A DNA stretch of 64,000 nucleotides from Bacteroidota bacterium (GCA_023393915.1 JAEXBS010000096.1:253440-317439), one strand, 5' to 3'. Numbered from the stretch's first letter, positions 43,211 to 53,824 are shown. Translations and numbers: made by a program. The notes: a model not told the origin generated them from the sequence alone.

Positions 43211-44707
43211 ATGAAAAAATTCATATTACAAAGAATGATGTTACTGCTTTTTGCAACTTTTGCATTACTAAGCACTACATCCTGTGAACGCGAGTTTTTG
43301 GAAACTGATCCAACAACTAGTGTAAGTACAGATTTGGCAACTGCAACGGTTGACAACTTGTCGTATATCGTAAATGGAATGCATAGAAATATGTATGTTC
43401 GTCAGAACAGTAGCCAAGGGCAGAATGGAGGTACAGGAATATTAATTTATATGGATGTACTAGGTGACGATGTTATTTTCCCTTCAACAGGTAATGGATG
43501 GTATGTGTCTACATTACGATGGTTAGATAATAATAATCCCAATTCAGGAAACCTTTATTATCCTTATAATTTTTATTATAAGCAAATTGGTAATGCAAAT
43601 ATTGTAATTAATAGAGCTGAAGCAGCAACAGGAGACGAAGCAGAAAAAGCTCGTGTTTTAGGTGAAGCATATGCTTTTAGAGCTTATTCTTACTTCATGC
43701 TAGCCCAGATTTATGGAAAAAGATATGTGCCAGGTGGAAATAACTCTCAATTAGGAGTTCCTCTTAGGCTAGATGAGTCTTTTGAAGCAATTGCTAGAGC
43801 TACCGTAGAAGAGGTTTATTCAAGCGTCAATTCTGACCTGGATAAGGCACAATCTTTATTAAAAGGAAAAGCAAGCAGTAATAAATCGCACTTTAATTAT
43901 AATGTAGTTAAGGGACTACAAGCAAGAGTAGCGTTGACACAAGGAAAATACGTTGAAGCTGCAGCTTTTGCAAAAGAAGCTAGAGACGGATCATCATTGA
44001 TGTCAAATTCTGCATACAAAGCTGGGTTTAATGATTATACAAATGGTGAGTGGCTTTGGGGTTACAGAATTCAGGAAGATCAGTCTGACTATTTTGGAAA
44101 CTTTATGGCCTACATGTCTAGAAATTATAATTCGACGCAGATTAGAGGTGCTCCTAAAGTAGTTAATGAGAATTTGTTCAAGGCCTTTCCGTCAACCGAT
44201 GTAAGAACGCAAGTTATTGATCCAACTGGTCAACATACAGCGCTAGGGCTGCCTAGTAATTATTCTAAATTTCCATATACTTCTCAGAAATTTCTATCTC
44301 AAAGTGTAAGTGTAAGTTTAGGTGATATACCTTTTATGAGAGCGGCTGAAATGTATTTAATAGAAGCAGAGGCACTAGCGAGAAGTGGTAGAGAGCAAGA
44401 TTCAAAAGCGGTATTTACTTTGTTGGAAAAAAACAGAAATCCTTCATATGTAACTACGAGTGCAACTGGAGCTGCTTATCTGGATGAAATTATGAACTCA
44501 AGAAGACTTGAACTTTGGGGTGAAGGCTTCAGATTCCTAGACCTTAAGAGATTGAATCTTGATTTAGATAGGAGAAATGCAAATTTTGTTGAATCTGTTG
44601 TGAATAATGTGATGTTTGTTCCAAGTACAGATCCTAAATGGACTTGGTTGATTCCTCAGTCTGAAATTGACAATTCGAAAGGACTAGTAGAGCAAAATGA
44701 GCTTTAA
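43211..44707 (+). CDS. SusD/RagB family nutrient-binding lipoprotein
   Basis: A 498-aa surface lipoprotein with the lipid-anchor Cys in LLSTTSCEREFLETDPTTS. TPR-like helices include EKARVLGEAYAFRAYSYFML and LGVPLRL; the C-terminal YLDEIMNSRRLELWGEGFRF is the SusD signature. It caps the SusC barrel and captures ligand. It begins 15 bp after its susC. Confidence 0.94.
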   Translation: MKKFILQRMMLLLFATFALLSTTSCEREFLETDPTTSVSTDLATATVDNLSYIVNGMHRNMYVRQNSSQGQNGGTGILIYMDVLGDDVIFPSTGNGWYVSTLRWLDNNNPNSGNLYYPYNFYYKQIGNANIVINRAEAATGDEAEKARVLGEAYAFRAYSYFMLAQIYGKRYVPGGNNSQLGVPLRLDESFEAIARATVEEVYSSVNSDLDKAQSLLKGKASSNKSHFNYNVVKGLQARVALTQGKYVEAAAFAKEARDGSSLMSNSAYKAGFNDYTNGEWLWGYRIQEDQSDYFGNFMAYMSRNYNSTQIRGAPKVVNENLFKAFPSTDVRTQVIDPTGQHTALGLPSNYSKFPYTSQKFLSQSVSVSLGDIPFMRAAEMYLIEAEALARSGREQDSKAVFTLLEKNRNPSYVTTSATGAAYLDEIMNSRRLELWGEGFRFLDLKRLNLDLDRRNANFVESVVNNVMFVPSTDPKWTWLIPQSEIDNSKGLVEQNEL

Positions 44708-44731
44708 TTAGTATAAAGAATTCATACGTAG

Positions 44732-44767
44732 AAGTCGGTTTGATTTAATCATCAAGCCGACTTTTTG
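44732..44767 (+). terminator. Terminator of the first susCD operon
   Basis: A 13-bp stem (44732-44744 with 44751-44763, one G-T pair), 6-nt loop and a T run. The remaining 44768-44960 is AT-rich with no gene. Confidence 0.85.
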
Positions 44768-44960
44768 CTTTAATATCTTTTTACTTATTTGTAAACTACT
44801 TCTCAAAATATCTAATAAGTGAAAAAAAATGATTGTATATAGTGTTAATTTTATTTTGGCAACCTATTAACATATTTCATAAAATTCAAACATTTATTTA
44901 AGTATCTTGTAAAGTAATATCAGAAAGTATTTGATTAATGTATTATTGGTGTAAAAAATA

Positions 44961-44992
44961 TTTGCGAGTGTTAGGAATTTTTAACATATTTG
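44961..44992 (+). promoter_or_regulatory. Promoter of the second susCD pair
   Basis: TTTGCG at 44961-44966 and TTAACATATTTG ending at 44992, spacing 20 nt, identical in layout to 40203-40234. Confidence 0.5.
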
Positions 44993-45020
44993 CTGAAATA
45001 TAATATTAAATTTCGTTAAT

Positions 45021-47873
45021 ATGAATGTGAAATCAAAAGCTTTAAGTGCAGGTGTGGCCTTTTTTATAGGTCTAGGTACTTTTTCAGCACAGTCTCAGTC
45101 TGATACAATTAAGACAGAGGATATTGAAGAGGTTATCGTTCTCGGGTATGTGCAAAGAAAAGCAACCGAAGTAACAGGGAACTCGGTTCAGCTTTCTAGT
45201 GAGCAAATCAGTACTCCGTCAGCGATAAGTGTAGACCAAGCTCTACAAGGTAAGTCACCTGGTGTGCAGGTGAATGCAAGTTCTGGAACACCTGGTGCTG
45301 TTCAGGATATTCGTATTAGAGGGGTAGGATCACTCACCGCTAGTAATGCGCCGTTATTCGTAATTGATGGTGTGCCAGTTATTAATGGAAACTCAAGTGC
45401 ATCAGCAAATCAATCTTCGCTTTCGACGTTAGCTTCTATCAACAATCAGGATATTGAAAGTATTACGATTTTGAAGGACGCATCTGCTACTGCAGCATAC
45501 GGTGCGAGAGGTTCCAATGGTGTTATTCTAATCACTACGAAAAGAGGTCGTAGCGGTAAGGCTCGTTTTAATCTAAATACGACCATTGGTTTTCAGAATG
45601 ATGCTTTCATGAAACGCCATGGATTAACAGCGGCTCAGAAATACGAACTTTTAACAGAAGCATTAGTTAACTCTTATGGTGCTGCTTACGGTGTTACACC
45701 AGAAAATGCGATCGCATTTGCTTCAGCAAACGGAATTGATGGTGGTGCTGGATTATGGGACGGTACTTCTGAGTATGACTGGGAAGGTTTATTGCAGCGA
45801 AAAAATGCGCTAACTACAACTGCAGATTTAAGTATTTCTGGAGGAGAAGGAAAGAGTACTTATTATGCCTCACTAGGCCATAACAAGACGGAAGCAACAG
45901 TGATTGGTCCGGCATTTGAAAGAATCTCCGCGATGTTCAAATACACTAATAAGCTTACTGAAAAAGTGAATTTTGAAACTTCCATTAACGGTACATGGAT
46001 TAGTCAAAATCCAATTTTGGAAGGAGGTAGCTTCTTCGGAAACCCATTTATCACGAAAGTGCTTATGAATCCGTTTGCTCCACCTTTTAATGCAGATGGT
46101 ACACACAATATTGTAGATATTATGGATTACACGTCAATCCATAATACCTTATATACTCTTAGTAATAATATTACTAGAAGTAAAATGATGAGAGGTATAT
46201 CTAATACCAAAGTAGATTACAAAATTCTTCGTAATTTAACTTTCTCTACTCGTTTCAATATTGATTACATCCTTAATGATTACCGAAACTACCAAAACCG
46301 TTACCACGGTGATGGAGATGGTACAAAAGGTTATAGTGAAAGACAGATGGCAACAGACTATACTTGGGTTAGCCAGAATTCCTTAAACTATAATTTCAGG
46401 TTAGGTGACAACCATAGGTTTGATTTAACTGGAGTATTTGAACATCAAAAATATCAAGCGGAATCTCTTTATGGATACGGTGAGAATTTCCCAGCAGATG
46501 GCTTGACTAACATAGCTTCAGCAGGTGCAAACTATGATGCGTCTTCCGCATTTTCAGATTGGTTAAACACTTCTTATTTAGGGATGCTAAATTATAGTTT
46601 TGCAGACCGTTTTATCTTAGATGGAACGATTCGTAGAGAAGGTTCTTCTAGATTTGCAAAAGGCAAGAGATTTGGTACATTCTGGTCTGTAGGGGGTGCA
46701 TATAACCTTCATAGAGATGTATTGCAAGACACTTTCGATTTGCTTCGTGTTAGAGCGTCTTACGGTTTGACAGGTAATTCAGGAGTCGGAATCAACGCTT
46801 ATCAAGCGCTACTTTCATACGATGCTGATTACGATGGGAACGGTGCAGCTTATCCAAGTATTTTTGGTAACCCAGAATTGACATGGGAAAAGAACAAAAC
46901 TTTTGATGTTGGGTTAGAATTTGAAGCTATAAACCGAAGATTAACAGGTTCCCTTGCTTACTTTAATAAGAATACGTATGATCTTCTTCAAAACGTTCCA
47001 CTTTCAAGAACTACAGGGTTTACTTCTCAAGCACAGAATGTTGGAGAGGTTAGTAACAAAGGTATCGAGGCAATGTTAGGTTTTGATATCATCAGTACTG
47101 AGGATGTAAAATGGAATGTTTCTGCTAATTATGCTACACTTGAAAACAAGGTGGAAATGTTAGCACTTGATGGAAATGGAAATCCGTTAAACCCTAGTGC
47201 TGGTTCAAGTTATAAAAATACCGAGGTTGGAAAATCAATTGGATATTGGTATATGCCAACATGGGCGGGTGTAAATCCAGAAACTGGTGCGCCTGAATGG
47301 TATGTAAATGGTGTTGATGGAGAAAGAACTTCGAATATTAATTTAGCCGAGAGATACGATCAAGGTACTGCAATTCCAAAGTATACCGGAGGATTCCAAA
47401 CAGGATTAAGCGTAAAGAACGTCTTCTTAAATGCTAATGTTTATTTTGCTGGAGGACATAAAGTTTATGAGCAGTATGCACAGTTTTACATGAGAACTAA
47501 CAACTTTAGTTTAATGTCTTATAATGGTGCACAAGAGTTATTAGAAAGATGGCAACAGCCAGGCGATATAACTGATGTTCCAAAATTGGATTTTGCTCGT
47601 AATGATAATTTCCATGCAACGAGTTCAAGACATTTATTTGACGGGACATTTGCTAGACTTAAAGATGTAACTTTAGGATATAACCTTCCAAGTTCCTTTA
47701 CTAATTCGATAGGAGTTGATGGGTTAACTCTTACGGTAAGAGGAACGAACCTTTATACATGGGTGAAAGACGACGGTATGAAACTTGATCCAGAAACTTC
47801 AGCAGCGGGTTATACAACTCTAACAACACCGCCAGTAAAATCTGTCATCTTTGGAGTTAATTTAAAATTCTAA
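45021..47873 (+). CDS. SusC/RagA family TonB-linked outer membrane protein (second)
   Basis: A 950-aa paralogue of the upstream SusC with a related signal peptide (MNVKSKALSAGVAFFIG). TonB box DIEEVIVLGYVQRKA, plug motifs DIRIRGVGSLTASNAPLF, VIDGVP and ITILKDASATAAYGARGSNG. Again there is no carboxypeptidase-like domain. The barrel ends VIFGVNLKF. Divergence in the barrel from the first copy suggests a different substrate, which I cannot name. Confidence 0.94.
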   Translation: MNVKSKALSAGVAFFIGLGTFSAQSQSDTIKTEDIEEVIVLGYVQRKATEVTGNSVQLSSEQISTPSAISVDQALQGKSPGVQVNASSGTPGAVQDIRIRGVGSLTASNAPLFVIDGVPVINGNSSASANQSSLSTLASINNQDIESITILKDASATAAYGARGSNGVILITTKRGRSGKARFNLNTTIGFQNDAFMKRHGLTAAQKYELLTEALVNSYGAAYGVTPENAIAFASANGIDGGAGLWDGTSEYDWEGLLQRKNALTTTADLSISGGEGKSTYYASLGHNKTEATVIGPAFERISAMFKYTNKLTEKVNFETSINGTWISQNPILEGGSFFGNPFITKVLMNPFAPPFNADGTHNIVDIMDYTSIHNTLYTLSNNITRSKMMRGISNTKVDYKILRNLTFSTRFNIDYILNDYRNYQNRYHGDGDGTKGYSERQMATDYTWVSQNSLNYNFRLGDNHRFDLTGVFEHQKYQAESLYGYGENFPADGLTNIASAGANYDASSAFSDWLNTSYLGMLNYSFADRFILDGTIRREGSSRFAKGKRFGTFWSVGGAYNLHRDVLQDTFDLLRVRASYGLTGNSGVGINAYQALLSYDADYDGNGAAYPSIFGNPELTWEKNKTFDVGLEFEAINRRLTGSLAYFNKNTYDLLQNVPLSRTTGFTSQAQNVGEVSNKGIEAMLGFDIISTEDVKWNVSANYATLENKVEMLALDGNGNPLNPSAGSSYKNTEVGKSIGYWYMPTWAGVNPETGAPEWYVNGVDGERTSNINLAERYDQGTAIPKYTGGFQTGLSVKNVFLNANVYFAGGHKVYEQYAQFYMRTNNFSLMSYNGAQELLERWQQPGDITDVPKLDFARNDNFHATSSRHLFDGTFARLKDVTLGYNLPSSFTNSIGVDGLTLTVRGTNLYTWVKDDGMKLDPETSAAGYTTLTTPPVKSVIFGVNLKF

Positions 47874-47891
47874 TTTATTATTATAATCAAT

Positions 47892-49283
47892 ATGAAAAAG
47901 ACCATATACTTAGTATTAACAATGGCTTTGGCTCTACCGGTATTTAATTCGTGTAGAGATGAAAGTTTGGAACCAACGTTACAGCAATCTAAGGACTTAG
48001 AGACAAGTATTAATACGCTTGAAGACCTTAGTGCTGTGTTGAATGCTGGATACAACCGTATGAGCGCCGTTGCATATTACGGAAGAGATTACATTATATT
48101 CGGTGAAGTTCGCACTGATAATGCCTTTTCGAATGCAAATTCAAACCGATTCGTTACAGTTGGACAGATGAACATGACGGTAAACGATGCTTATTCTGCA
48201 GATACATGGGCAGCGATTTATAGCGCTATTGCAACAGCAAATGTTGTAATAGGGAAAGAAACAGCAGCTATTGAAGGTGCACCAGCAGCAATCAATCAAC
48301 TTAAAGGTGAAGCATTAATTATGCGTGCTCTAGGACATTTTGACTTAGTTAAACTGTATGGACAGCAACATGTGAACGGAGGAGGAATGAGTGCATTAGG
48401 TGTTCCTTATGTGACTACCTTCCGTGATGCAGAAAACCTTTTACCTTCCAGAAATACGGTACAAGAAGTGTACAATATGATTAAGGAAGATTTAGCTGCT
48501 GCAAAAGCATTAATGAGCAATGGAGGCAATAGAGATGCGCATTATTTCAGCACATATGCTGCCGATGCCGTCCTAGCAAGAGCTGCGTTGTATTTTAATG
48601 ATTATCCTACGGCAGAAGAGGCTGCAAGATTAGTCGTGAATTCCGGTAAATTTAGTGTTGCGACTGCTTCAAATTTTGCATCAACATTCAGTACTGATCT
48701 TACAGGAAACCAAATTTTCTCGGTTTCTGCTAGCCCTACCGATAACGCAGGGATAAATGGACTTGCAAATATTTATCAGGACTCCAGTTATGGAGATATT
48801 GAAGCAACAAAGAACGTGTACGATCTTTTTGCCGCTGGTGATGTAAGAAAAGACATGATTTCAGTTAGCGGTACTACCTATAGAAATGTTGGGAAATATC
48901 CTTCAAGAGATCCGTATAAAGATGATATCCCAGTGATTCGTTTCGAAGAAATAGTATTGACTTATGCTGAGGCTCTAGCTAGAAATGGTAAAGCTGGAGA
49001 AGCTTTAGTTCAATTGAATAAAATACCTTCAAATAGAGGAGCCGCTCCTTATGCTTCTGCAACACTTTCAAATATTTTACTTGAAAGGAGAAAGGAATTA
49101 GCTTTTGAAGGATTGAGATTCTATGATCTAGCACGTAATGGAATGGCAATTCCTAAAGTGGATCTTAAGCAAACATTTGGTGATACAGATTTAGCATTCG
49201 GCGATTATAGATTTGCTTTCCCAATTCCTGCTACAGAACGTGGGGCAAACTCTAACGTTGACCAAAACTTTGGATATCAATAA
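47892..49283 (+). CDS. SusD/RagB family nutrient-binding lipoprotein (second)
   Basis: A 463-aa lipoprotein (lipid-anchor Cys in ALPVFNSCRDESLEP). LKGEALIMRALGHFDLVKLY and LGVPYVT are the SusD helices; LLERRKELAFEGLRFYDLAR is the C-terminal signature. It starts 18 bp after its susC and ends in a terminator. Confidence 0.94.
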   Translation: MKKTIYLVLTMALALPVFNSCRDESLEPTLQQSKDLETSINTLEDLSAVLNAGYNRMSAVAYYGRDYIIFGEVRTDNAFSNANSNRFVTVGQMNMTVNDAYSADTWAAIYSAIATANVVIGKETAAIEGAPAAINQLKGEALIMRALGHFDLVKLYGQQHVNGGGMSALGVPYVTTFRDAENLLPSRNTVQEVYNMIKEDLAAAKALMSNGGNRDAHYFSTYAADAVLARAALYFNDYPTAEEAARLVVNSGKFSVATASNFASTFSTDLTGNQIFSVSASPTDNAGINGLANIYQDSSYGDIEATKNVYDLFAAGDVRKDMISVSGTTYRNVGKYPSRDPYKDDIPVIRFEEIVLTYAEALARNGKAGEALVQLNKIPSNRGAAPYASATLSNILLERRKELAFEGLRFYDLARNGMAIPKVDLKQTFGDTDLAFGDYRFAFPIPATERGANSNVDQNFGYQ

Positions 49284-49313
49284 GCTTCTTTGTAAAATTA
49301 TATTTTTATCAAT

Positions 49314-49345
49314 AATAGCTGCCTTTCAAAGGCAGCTATTTTTTT
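49314..49345 (+). terminator. Terminator of the second susCD operon
   Basis: Perfect 12-bp stem (aatagctgcctt / aaggcagctatt, 3-nt loop) and a T run at 49339-49345. Confidence 0.9.
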
Positions 49346-49419
49346 GAATAATGAAAATATTTCTAATTAATAGATTTGGCAGGTCATTAATTAAATAATG
49401 TGTATAGTAATATGATAGA

Positions 49420-50061
49420 TTACTTATTTATAAAATTCACAAAATCGATTAGACCTTTTTCATCTAATTTTAATCTGTTCTTTTTTTGATATTCATCTGT
49501 AAGGTTTTTCAATTCCCCTTCAAATTTTCTTGCATTACTTGGAACATAGTAGAATTTATTATCATAAGAGATTATAAATTGATCTTTTTGCCTTTCATAG
49601 TAACTGTTTTTACTAGCTTGGTAGCTATTCAATCCTTGTATGGCATCAATTTTAGTTACTAGTTCTTTTTTGTATAAAGAATAACCACCTGGATTCGCTA
49701 TCAATTCGACTAGATAACCTACAGTCTGATCGTTTTTATCATTCGTATAGCGTATCGTCGTATAAGTTTTGTTATCTAGTTTAAATTTCTGGCCGATAAT
49801 TTTATTTGCTATTAGAATGGTGCCATCCTGCTTGAATTCCATTTCGTCAGCGAATGCATCATACCGAATTTGGTACATTTTTGTACTGTTGGTTGTGGTA
49901 CCAGTCTCATAATCTTTCTGTATATATGGAGATCCGTCTACTTTTAAATTTGCCGATGCTTTTCTCGACATCAATAGATCCGAACCCTGAACTACATTTT
50001 GATCTTCTTTTTGCTGAGCCCATAATGTCCCAGGTATGAGTAATAAAAAAAGTTTTTTCAT
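49420..50061 (-). CDS. Exported protein of unknown function
   Basis: A 213-aa protein with a signal peptide (MKKLFLLLIPGTLWAQ). The mature part is hydrophilic with GSPYIQKDYETGTTT, then MYQIRYDAFADEMEF, a pattern I have seen in flavobacterial hypothetical proteins, and a C-terminal YYVPSNARKFEGE. No catalytic motif. It is alone between the second susCD operon and a divergent porin gene. Confidence 0.75.
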   Translation of the reverse strand: MKKLFLLLIPGTLWAQQKEDQNVVQGSDLLMSRKASANLKVDGSPYIQKDYETGTTTNSTKMYQIRYDAFADEMEFKQDGTILIANKIIGQKFKLDNKTYTTIRYTNDKNDQTVGYLVELIANPGGYSLYKKELVTKIDAIQGLNSYQASKNSYYERQKDQFIISYDNKFYYVPSNARKFEGELKNLTDEYQKKNRLKLDEKGLIDFVNFINK

Positions 50062-50245
50062 TTTTAGAATAATTTGTATATAAAGATATGTTTTTTTTTG
50101 AATTTAATTGATTTCGATAAAAGGATGGTACTGAATTAGTATAAACTCTTATTTTTAGATATAGAGTATTTTGTTTAATAATTCGAATTCTGTCTGTTTC
50201 TACAAGCAAATTTTAGATGATAGTTTATATATAAATAAGTTCTAA

Positions 50246-50274
50246 TTGTTATTTAAATCCTTTTAGTAAATTTG
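50246..50274 (+). promoter_or_regulatory. Promoter of the porin-bshC operon
   Basis: TTG at 50246-50248 and TAAATTTG at 50267-50274, spacing 18 nt; good match to the Bacteroidota consensus. Confidence 0.55.
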
Positions 50275-50291
50275 CTTCAGATTCCTTTTGA

Positions 50292-52211
50292 ATGCGCTAT
50301 ATCGTACTATTAATATTTTTCAGTTCTTTTCTAAGTGCCCAAGTGGTGAATAAAACCGATCCAAATACTCTTCCAGAGGACACTCTTGTGGTTGACAATG
50401 GAGAGAGGGATTCAATGAAAATTTTCAAACCGGTGATTTCCGATTATCAGTACAGGACAAAGTATTCAGAAGCTAAAATTTTTGACACTACCTTTGCAGC
50501 AGACCGTACCTATCGTTTTAGCCAATACAACAACCGCGACAATTTTGGTAAGATCCAGTTTGCGAATATAGGATCAGGGTTTCAAGATTTGATGTACAGG
50601 CAAAGTCCAGAGAAAAACTTAGCATTACTTCCTACAAATAAATCTCATTTTTATCTAGGAGAAGACGATATCAAGTATTACGATGTCAAGACACCTACCA
50701 CTTCTTTTATTTACCATTCCGCGATGCGAAATGGTGCTGCACTGCAGTCCACCTATACTCAAAATGTAGGAAAGAACTTGAATTTTGCAGTAGAATACAT
50801 GGGACTCAGGTCTCAAGGATTTTACACGAATTCACTAGCGGCTAATAATAATTTTGTGTTTTCGGCGCATTACCAATCAGAAAATGGAAAATACGAAGCA
50901 TTCGGGCATTATGTCCATCAGAATGTAAACAATGAAGAGTACGGTGGAATAAACGACTTAGATCTTTTTTTAGGAGGGGATTCAAGATTTAAGAATCGTC
51001 AAAACCTCGAAGTGGGATTGAATGATTCAGATTCAAGATTTTCTGCTAGAAGATACTATCTGAGCCAATCTTTTGCTCCATTTAATCCGGATAAAATTCC
51101 ATTTCGTCTGGAGCATACAATTATGCACCAAGGCAATAAACAATATTTCAATTTAGGTTCTGCGGATATTGGCTATTTTGAGGCCGTTTCACTAGATCGA
51201 GAGCAATCTAACAAGACTTATTTCGAAAACCTATCCAATACGATAAGTTTATTATTTGATAAAGAAGTATTTAAACTTAATGCGGGTGTAAGACACCAAC
51301 ATATTGTGCTTGGTAGTGAAAACAAAATAGTGGATACGGATCTTTATGATGGCCAGGAGTGGAAGGAAGACCGGATTGGCGCAATCGGTAGAGTGCAAGC
51401 TCACCTTTGGGATAAGTTCGATCTCAATTCCGTACTAGAGTTTTCTAACGGGAAAACCTTTGGAAGTTTTCTTCGCTCAGCTAATGAAATTAAAGTAGAA
51501 CCTTGGCCGGATTACTTTTTAGAAGCGGTAGTGAATTTTCAGTCAGCAGCTCCTAGTTTCAATTATTTATTAAAGAGATCCTCTATTTCTAATTATAACT
51601 ATACCTTTTCTGATTTTCAAAATGAAAATGTATTGGAAGTTGGAGGTGAACTAGGCGTCAAATGGTTTGACGCAAAACTTATGGCTCGCTACTTTAAAAT
51701 TGATCATTTCACTTACTTCGATCAGAATGCACAACCTTTGCAGAGTAGTGAATCTCTTAACATTTCTCAGATAGGTGGAGAAGCCACCTTTTCTCGAGGG
51801 AAATTTCATCTTAATACCCGCTTAGTTTTTCAGAAAAATCTTTCAGCTCAGGATCTTTTTCCCTCACCTGATTTGATAGCTAGAGCAAATCTTTATTTTA
51901 AATCACCTGCTTTTAAAAAGGCTGCGCAAATAATGGCGGGAATAAAAGGTTATTACTTTTCAAAATTTGATTCGAGAGAATTCTCCCCTGTAATAAGCGA
52001 GTTCCTATTGCCAGGAACTTCGGCTTATCCAATTGGTGGAGAACCCATAATAGATGTTTATTTTAATATGAAAGTCAAAACCATGCAGTTTTTCATTGAA
52101 GGACAAAATTTGACAGCGACTTTCTCACAAAATCAATCCTACACAGCGCCTTATTATCCAATCTATGATTTTAGATTGAATATAGGGATCTTGTGGAATT
52201 TGTTTCACTAA
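50292..52211 (+). CDS. Putative porin (Porin_10-like)
   Basis: A 639-aa outer-membrane beta-barrel with a signal peptide (MRYIVLLIFFSSFLSAQ). Long runs of alternating aromatic and polar residues (FAVEYMGLRSQGFYTNSL, FSAHYQSENGKYEAFGHYVH) and a C-terminal YPIYDFRLNIGILWNLFH strand fit the Bacteroidota putative porin family PF14121. There is no TonB plug. It is followed 4 bp later by bshC, and the two are probably co-transcribed. Confidence 0.85.
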   Translation: MRYIVLLIFFSSFLSAQVVNKTDPNTLPEDTLVVDNGERDSMKIFKPVISDYQYRTKYSEAKIFDTTFAADRTYRFSQYNNRDNFGKIQFANIGSGFQDLMYRQSPEKNLALLPTNKSHFYLGEDDIKYYDVKTPTTSFIYHSAMRNGAALQSTYTQNVGKNLNFAVEYMGLRSQGFYTNSLAANNNFVFSAHYQSENGKYEAFGHYVHQNVNNEEYGGINDLDLFLGGDSRFKNRQNLEVGLNDSDSRFSARRYYLSQSFAPFNPDKIPFRLEHTIMHQGNKQYFNLGSADIGYFEAVSLDREQSNKTYFENLSNTISLLFDKEVFKLNAGVRHQHIVLGSENKIVDTDLYDGQEWKEDRIGAIGRVQAHLWDKFDLNSVLEFSNGKTFGSFLRSANEIKVEPWPDYFLEAVVNFQSAAPSFNYLLKRSSISNYNYTFSDFQNENVLEVGGELGVKWFDAKLMARYFKIDHFTYFDQNAQPLQSSESLNISQIGGEATFSRGKFHLNTRLVFQKNLSAQDLFPSPDLIARANLYFKSPAFKKAAQIMAGIKGYYFSKFDSREFSPVISEFLLPGTSAYPIGGEPIIDVYFNMKVKTMQFFIEGQNLTATFSQNQSYTAPYYPIYDFRLNIGILWNLFH

Positions 52212-52215
52212 TAGT

Positions 52216-53805
52216 TTGAAAAAAATAAAACACATACCATTTCAAGAAATTGAAAGTATACCTCAATTAATCAAAGATTTCTTGAACAATGAACTGAACT
52301 CCAGATATGGTGATTTTCGCTTTAATCGAGAGAATTTTCTTTCGCAGATGGAATTCCGTAATCGTACCTTTTCAATAGATCAAAGGAAAGCGCTTCAACA
52401 GGTGCTCCTAAAGCAGCACGAAAAAAACGAAGTTTCTGAGCTGCAGAAAGAAAATATACAAAAAATCGGACAAGAAGGCTGTTATACAGTAATCACAGGA
52501 CATCAACTCAATTTGTTTACTGGACCACTTTATTTTGTGTATAAAATTCTTCAAACCATTAAAACTTCAGAATATTTAAAGAAGGAGTTTCCTGAGCAAA
52601 ATTTTATTCCAGTATTTTGGATGGCAAGTGAAGATCACGATTTTGAGGAGATTAACCATTTTCAAACTAAGGAAAATTATTACGAAGTTAGAGGCTTTTC
52701 AGGAGGCCCTGTAGGAAAAATCAAAGTGCAAGACGAATTTTTCATCCATGAGTTTGAAAAAGATTTTGCTGATACTGTATACGGAACTGAACTCATACGG
52801 TGGATGAAAGAGGCTTACCAGCAAGGGAATACTTTGAGTGAGGCCACCAGAAAATTGGTTCAATGGCTCTTTGCCTCGTACGGTTTATTAATTGTTGACG
52901 GGGACCAATCCGAGCTTAAAGAGCAAATGATTACAACTTTTGAGCAGGAGCTTTTTGAAAATAAACTGGAAGAAGAAACTCGAAATGAGGTGGATTTCCT
53001 TAAAGGGAAGTACGGAAAAGTGCAAGTGAATCCTCGTGAAATCAACCTTTTCTATTTATCTCAAACCCGGAATCGCATTGAGAAAGATAAATTAGGTTTT
53101 AGGGCTGTTGATACAGAAATTCATTGGTCCATGGAACAACTCAAAAACGAACTTAGATCTAACCCAGAGCGTTTTAGCCCCAATGCACTCCTTAGACCCG
53201 TATTTCAAGAGACGGTACTGCCTAACTTGGCCTATATTGGAGGTAATGCAGAAATCATGTACTGGTTAGAGCTTAAGGAATATTTTGCATACCTTAATCA
53301 GCGGCTACCCGTATTAATTCCTAGGAACTCTCTTTTGGTATTAAGTGAAAAACAATGTAAAAAGCTTCACAAACTGAACTTATCTGTAGAAGATTTATTT
53401 GGGAATTTTGCACGGGTGACTGCGAGAGAAATTTTAGAAAATTCTGAATTAAGGATTTTGCTTGAAGAAAAACGGTTGATAGTAGAGCAATCGTTTGAAG
53501 CAATCATGCAGAGGGCTAGTGAGACGGAAGCGACGTTTTCCAATTTGGTCGCTGCGGAGAAAAAAAGACAGCTAAAATCTTATGAACGGATGCGTAAACG
53601 ATTGCTAAAAGCAGAAAGAATCAAACAAAGTGAAAAGTTGGACCGGCTTGAAACTCTGTTTCTTGAGGTTCACCCAGGAGGAAGTTGGCAAGAAAGGAAA
53701 TGGAACTTTAGTGTCTTCTACGCAGACGAAGGTAAAGATTGGCTTCAAAATTGTTACCAACAAATTGATGTCGAAAAATCAGGTATTAATATACTTTTGA
53801 TTTAA
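52216..53805 (+). CDS. bshC: Putative cysteine ligase BshC (bacillithiol synthesis)
   Basis: Adds cysteine to GlcN-malate in the last step of bacillithiol synthesis. At 529 aa it has the family core CYTVITGHQLNLFTGPLYFV, FIPVFWMASEDHDFEEIN, LRPVFQETVLPNLAYIGG, then a coiled-coil (about residues 430-480). The start is TTG at 52216, 4 nt after the porin stop: the next in-frame ATG would remove conserved sequence (IPFQEIESIPQLIKDF). bshA and bshB are not in the window. Confidence 0.93.
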   Translation: MKKIKHIPFQEIESIPQLIKDFLNNELNSRYGDFRFNRENFLSQMEFRNRTFSIDQRKALQQVLLKQHEKNEVSELQKENIQKIGQEGCYTVITGHQLNLFTGPLYFVYKILQTIKTSEYLKKEFPEQNFIPVFWMASEDHDFEEINHFQTKENYYEVRGFSGGPVGKIKVQDEFFIHEFEKDFADTVYGTELIRWMKEAYQQGNTLSEATRKLVQWLFASYGLLIVDGDQSELKEQMITTFEQELFENKLEEETRNEVDFLKGKYGKVQVNPREINLFYLSQTRNRIEKDKLGFRAVDTEIHWSMEQLKNELRSNPERFSPNALLRPVFQETVLPNLAYIGGNAEIMYWLELKEYFAYLNQRLPVLIPRNSLLVLSEKQCKKLHKLNLSVEDLFGNFARVTAREILENSELRILLEEKRLIVEQSFEAIMQRASETEATFSNLVAAEKKRQLKSYERMRKRLLKAERIKQSEKLDRLETLFLEVHPGGSWQERKWNFSVFYADEGKDWLQNCYQQIDVEKSGINILLI

Positions 53806-53816
53806 TTTTAAAGCAT

Positions 53817-53824
53817 TATTTTTG
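53817..53824 (+). promoter_or_regulatory. -7 box of the LysM protein gene
   Basis: TATTTTTG, 18 nt before the ATG at 53843; argues against the upstream TTG start at 53822. Confidence 0.5.
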
